A stretch of 64,000 nt of DNA from Sphingomonas alpina (GTDB lineage: Bacteria; Pseudomonadota; Alphaproteobacteria; Sphingomonadales; Sphingomonadaceae), in the NCBI RefSeq assembly GCF_014490665.1, contig NZ_CP061038.1, forward strand, positions 62,001 through 126,000, in the 5' to 3' direction. The notes under the pieces were generated by a model. It had not been told where the DNA came from and did no database searches. It was given only the letters and a program-made list of their open reading frames with translations. A program made the position numbers and the translations under genes. Of the stretch, positions 61,531 through 64,000 are shown piece after piece (the first letter of the stretch is position 1; each line of letters begins with the position of its first letter).

Positions 61531-62819
61531 CAGATACAGGGCCCGCAACGGGAGCGGAGCCAAGCTGGTTCGGTCAGCCGCGCGGACTGACCGTGCTGTT
61601 CCTGACCAATATGTGGGAACAATTCTCCTATTACGGCATGCGCGCGCTGCTGGTCTATTACATGACCAAGCAGCTGCTGCTGGGGCAGGGGCATTCCTCC
61701 TTCGTCTATGGCGCCTATACCGCCTGCGCCTATTTCACGCCGATCATCGGCGGGGTGATCGCCGACCGCCTGCTCGGCAAGCGCCGCGCGGTGATCATCG
61801 GCGCCAGCATCATGGCGGCCGGCCATTTCATGATGGCGTTCGAACCGCTTTTCTATGTCGCGCTGGCCACGATCGCGCTGGGCAACGGCCTGTTCCTGCC
61901 GAGCCTGCCGAGCCAGATCAACGATCTGTACAAGGCGGGCGATCCGCGCCGCAGCTGGGCCTATAATGTCTATTATGTCGGCGTGAACATCGGCGGATTC
62001 CTGGCGCCTTTGATCTGCGGCACGCTCGGCGAAGTCTATGGCTGGCATTATGGTTTCGGCGCGGCCGGGATCGGCATGCTGCTCGGCCTGATCATCTATG
62101 TGAAGGGGCAGCGCTACCTTCCGCCCGAAGCGCCGCGCGTGCCGACCCAGGATCTGCCGGCGACGCGCTGGGCCGAGCACAAGCGTACTTTTCTGGTGCT
62201 GCTCGCCATCGCCTTGTCGGTGACCGTGTTCCGTGGCGCCTATGAACAGGTCGGCAATACCGTTTCGCTCTGGGCCGATACCGGTGTCGATCGATCTCTG
62301 GGCAGTGTCTCGATCCCGATGACCTGGTTCCAGTCGCTCAACCCGTTGATGGTGATGCTGATGACCCCACCCTTGCTCGCTTATTGGCGCCGCCGTGCCG
62401 ATGCCGGGCGCGACACCGCGCCAGCGCGGCGCATGGCGCTCGGCGCGATGATCGTTGCGGGCGCCTATCTGCTGCTCGCGCTGGTCGAATGGAGCGGCGG
62501 CGGCGCGCGCGCAGACTGGCTGTGGTTCGTGCTGTTCTTCGCGATCTTCACGCTTGGCGAATTGTTCATCCTGCCGACCGGGCTCGGACTGTTCGCACGG
62601 CTTGCCCCGCCACGGCTCGGTGCGACCACCGTTGCGGCCTGGTATCTTGCGATCTTCAGCGGGAGCCTGTCCGCTGGCCTGGTCGGCATGTTGTGGAGCC
62701 GAACCGGTCACGCTTCCTTCTTCGCCTTGCTCGCGGCGATTGCGGTCGCTGCGGCGGTGCTGTTGCGGCTGCTCGATCAGCCGGTGCGCAGTGTCGATCC
62801 GACATGGACAGGCAAATAA
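61527..62819 (+). CDS. POT/PTR2-family proton-dependent peptide transporter
   Basis: A 430-residue inner-membrane symporter with about 12-14 hydrophobic segments. The POT N-terminal signature is present as MWEQFSYYGMRALLVYYM, and the second family signature region lies near 130 (YNVYYVGVNIGGFLAPL). It imports di- and tripeptides with protons. The start is a GTG overlapping the epimerase stop (GTGA); the next in-frame Met lies after the first conserved helix begins. Confidence 0.9.
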   Translation: MTDTGPATGAEPSWFGQPRGLTVLFLTNMWEQFSYYGMRALLVYYMTKQLLLGQGHSSFVYGAYTACAYFTPIIGGVIADRLLGKRRAVIIGASIMAAGHFMMAFEPLFYVALATIALGNGLFLPSLPSQINDLYKAGDPRRSWAYNVYYVGVNIGGFLAPLICGTLGEVYGWHYGFGAAGIGMLLGLIIYVKGQRYLPPEAPRVPTQDLPATRWAEHKRTFLVLLAIALSVTVFRGAYEQVGNTVSLWADTGVDRSLGSVSIPMTWFQSLNPLMVMLMTPPLLAYWRRRADAGRDTAPARRMALGAMIVAGAYLLLALVEWSGGGARADWLWFVLFFAIFTLGELFILPTGLGLFARLAPPRLGATTVAAWYLAIFSGSLSAGLVGMLWSRTGHASFFALLAAIAVAAAVLLRLLDQPVRSVDPTWTGK

Positions 62820-62821
62820 CG

Positions 62822-62861
62822 TTGACAATTCTCTGATCAGGACAATAGTGTCCCAGATCGG
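62822..62861 (+). promoter_or_regulatory. Conserved promoter block, copy 2
   Basis: TTGACAATTCTCTGAT here matches the 58389 block exactly, and GGACA / TGTCC forms a short inverted repeat just downstream. It begins 3 bases after the transporter stop, giving the M19 gene its own promoter under the same control. Confidence 0.65.
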
Positions 62862-62887
62862 ATAAATATAATGAAGAGGGGATCCGA

Positions 62888-64000
62888 ATGACCGACCTGC
62901 CCACGCCAAATCGTCGCACGGTTTTGCGCAGCGCGATCACTGGCGCGGTCGCGGGGACCGCGCTCGGCTTCCCGATGATCAATGCCGGCAGCTTTGCCGC
63001 CGCACCGGGCTCGGCGAAACGCTATTCGAAGCGCACGCTCGACATCATCGAAAAGACTCTGGTCGTAGACATGCTGGCGGTGCCCAAGATCGATTTCGCG
63101 CCCGACGTCTTTTCGCGCCCGCTGACCGCGCAGCAGGTCGCCGATTTCCGCAGTTGCGGTATCACCGGTTTCCATAATGCCATCGGGATCGGCGGTCCGC
63201 AGGCACGCGAGGAAGCGCTGACCTTCCTCGCCTCGTGGCAGGGGTTCGCCGGGCGCAACAGCGATCTCTTCTCGCTGGTCGGCAGTATCAAGGATCTCGA
63301 GCGCGCCAAGAAGGAGCGCAAGATCGGCATGATCATGGGCCTCCAGAATGCCGAGCAATTCGGCGCGCCGGAGGATGTACTGCTCTTCTACCGCCTGGGG
63401 CTGCGCTGCGCTCAGCTCACCTACAACACGCAGAATTTGATCGGATCGGGCAGCACCGACCGGGTCGATGGCGGGATCAGCGATTTTGGCGAAGCGATCA
63501 TCACGGCGATGAACTCGGCCGGCATGCTGGTCGATGTCTCGCACAGCGGCGACCGCACCACGCTCGACGCGATCAAATTGTCGAAGCAGCCGATCGCGAT
63601 CACCCATTCGAACTGCCGCGCCTTGTGCAATCACCCGCGCGCCAAGACCGACGAAGCGATCCTCGCGCTCGGCAAGACCGATGGCGTGATGGGGATCAGC
63701 GGCGTGCGCATGTTCGTCAAGGCAACGGATCCGACGACGCTGTCCGACATGGTCGACCATATCGACCATGTCGTGAAGCTGATCGGCATCGATCATGTCG
63801 GCATCGGGTCGGACGCCGATCTCAACGGCTATGACGACATGCCGCCGGATCAATATGCCGCGCTCAAGGCGAGCTACAAGGCAAGCTACGCCTTTCGCGA
63901 GAAGATCGACATCGAAGGGTTCGACCACCCGATGAAGATGTTCGACCTGACCGAGGAGCTGATCCGGCGCGGCTGGTCCGACGCCAATATCGCGCAGCTG
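62888..64000 (+). CDS. M19 membrane dipeptidase family protein, Tat-exported, C-terminus beyond window
   Basis: The first 371 residues are in the window. NRRTVLRSAITGAVAG is a twin-arginine signal. M19 features: the Glu in GLQNAEQFG, barrel His in VDVSHSGD and ITHSNCRAL, and Asp in GIGSDAD. The usual N-terminal HxD zinc pair is missing: the strand reads VVDMLAVPKID with no histidine. The start follows GAGGGGATCC, the same leader as the S12 gene. In context it should act on D-residue or mixed dipeptides, but the altered metal site makes ordinary M19 chemistry uncertain. Confidence 0.85.
   Translation, partial: MTDLPTPNRRTVLRSAITGAVAGTALGFPMINAGSFAAAPGSAKRYSKRTLDIIEKTLVVDMLAVPKIDFAPDVFSRPLTAQQVADFRSCGITGFHNAIGIGGPQAREEALTFLASWQGFAGRNSDLFSLVGSIKDLERAKKERKIGMIMGLQNAEQFGAPEDVLLFYRLGLRCAQLTYNTQNLIGSGSTDRVDGGISDFGEAIITAMNSAGMLVDVSHSGDRTTLDAIKLSKQPIAITHSNCRALCNHPRAKTDEAILALGKTDGVMGISGVRMFVKATDPTTLSDMVDHIDHVVKLIGIDHVGIGSDADLNGYDDMPPDQYAALKASYKASYAFREKIDIEGFDHPMKMFDLTEELIRRGWSDANIAQL

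Noticed and set aside
1..64000. Search by eye for tRNA, rRNA, integrase, transposase and prophage genes
   Set aside because: No cloverleaf with a convincing T-loop, no rRNA sequence and no mobile-element protein motif was found in any frame.

Overview
The window looks like a chromosomal segment of a sphingomonad (Alphaproteobacteria, Sphingomonas or a close relative). The grounds are high GC with strong third-position bias, several large TonB-dependent receptors without SusD partners, Tat- and Sec-exported glycosidases, a FecI/FecR pair, and a compact NasS-NasT nitrate-assimilation operon. I found 49 protein-coding loci: one is cut by each window edge and one is frameshifted. I found no rRNA, tRNA, CRISPR array, transposase or phage gene.

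Region 1 (1-22504) is the most interesting part. It carries an oxidative L-arabinose/D-galactose branch (sugar lactonase, AraD1-family FAH protein, Gfo/Idh/MocA sugar 1-dehydrogenase). Alongside it are exported glycosidases (GH127 beta-L-arabinofuranosidase, GH43, GH27 alpha-galactosidase, a DUF5695-like Tat protein) and peptidases (DUF885, M24 Xaa-Pro type). It also holds what looks like a full trans-4-hydroxyproline pathway (Hyp 2-epimerase, FAD D-Hyp dehydrogenase, DapA-family deaminase, pyrroline-carboxylate reductase-like Ldh protein) and an amino-acid permease. Both catabolic branches end in alpha-ketoglutarate semialdehyde, and one aldehyde dehydrogenase of the matching type sits at 409-1986. 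Three nearly identical GTATAC-centred palindromes lie in front of the dehydrogenase, the GH127 gene and the DapA/D-Hyp dehydrogenase divergon, so they look like one regulon. I read the region as a utilisation locus for hydroxyproline-rich plant glycoproteins (extensin type), whose Hyp carries beta-L-arabinofuranosides and whose Ser carries alpha-galactose. The likely GntR regulator at 18818-19472 carries a one-base frameshift.

Region 2 (22835-33484) is nitrate assimilation: nasT, nasS, an attenuator leader, nitrate MFS transporter, outer-membrane porin, nirB, nirD, nitrate reductase and cobA. Most of its genes overlap by 1-8 bases.

Region 3 (33694-37941) holds a second APC permease, a beta-glucuronidase-like GH2 enzyme and a divergent FadR-type GntR regulator with an ATTGG-N5-CCAAT operator. 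Region 4 (38366-48817) is an ECF sigma/anti-sigma pair, then a transducing TonB receptor, then five tightly packed hydrolases: two paralogous alpha/beta hydrolases bracketing a GH1 beta-glucosidase and two HSL-type esterases. Region 5 (48826-57498) is mixed: a membrane dipeptidase, a PhnD-like binding protein coupled to a fatty-acid desaturase, a TonB receptor, a 1-Cys peroxiredoxin, a SnoaL-like protein, a PEBP-family protein and AlkB.

Region 6 (57713-64000) is a dipeptide island: an XRE-cupin regulator, S12 serine hydrolase, dipeptide epimerase, POT transporter and a Tat-exported M19 protein. Its two transcription units start with the same promoter block. A dispersed intergenic repeat built from CCCCTGTTA units occurs three times (about 38.1, 52.1 and 57.6 kb).
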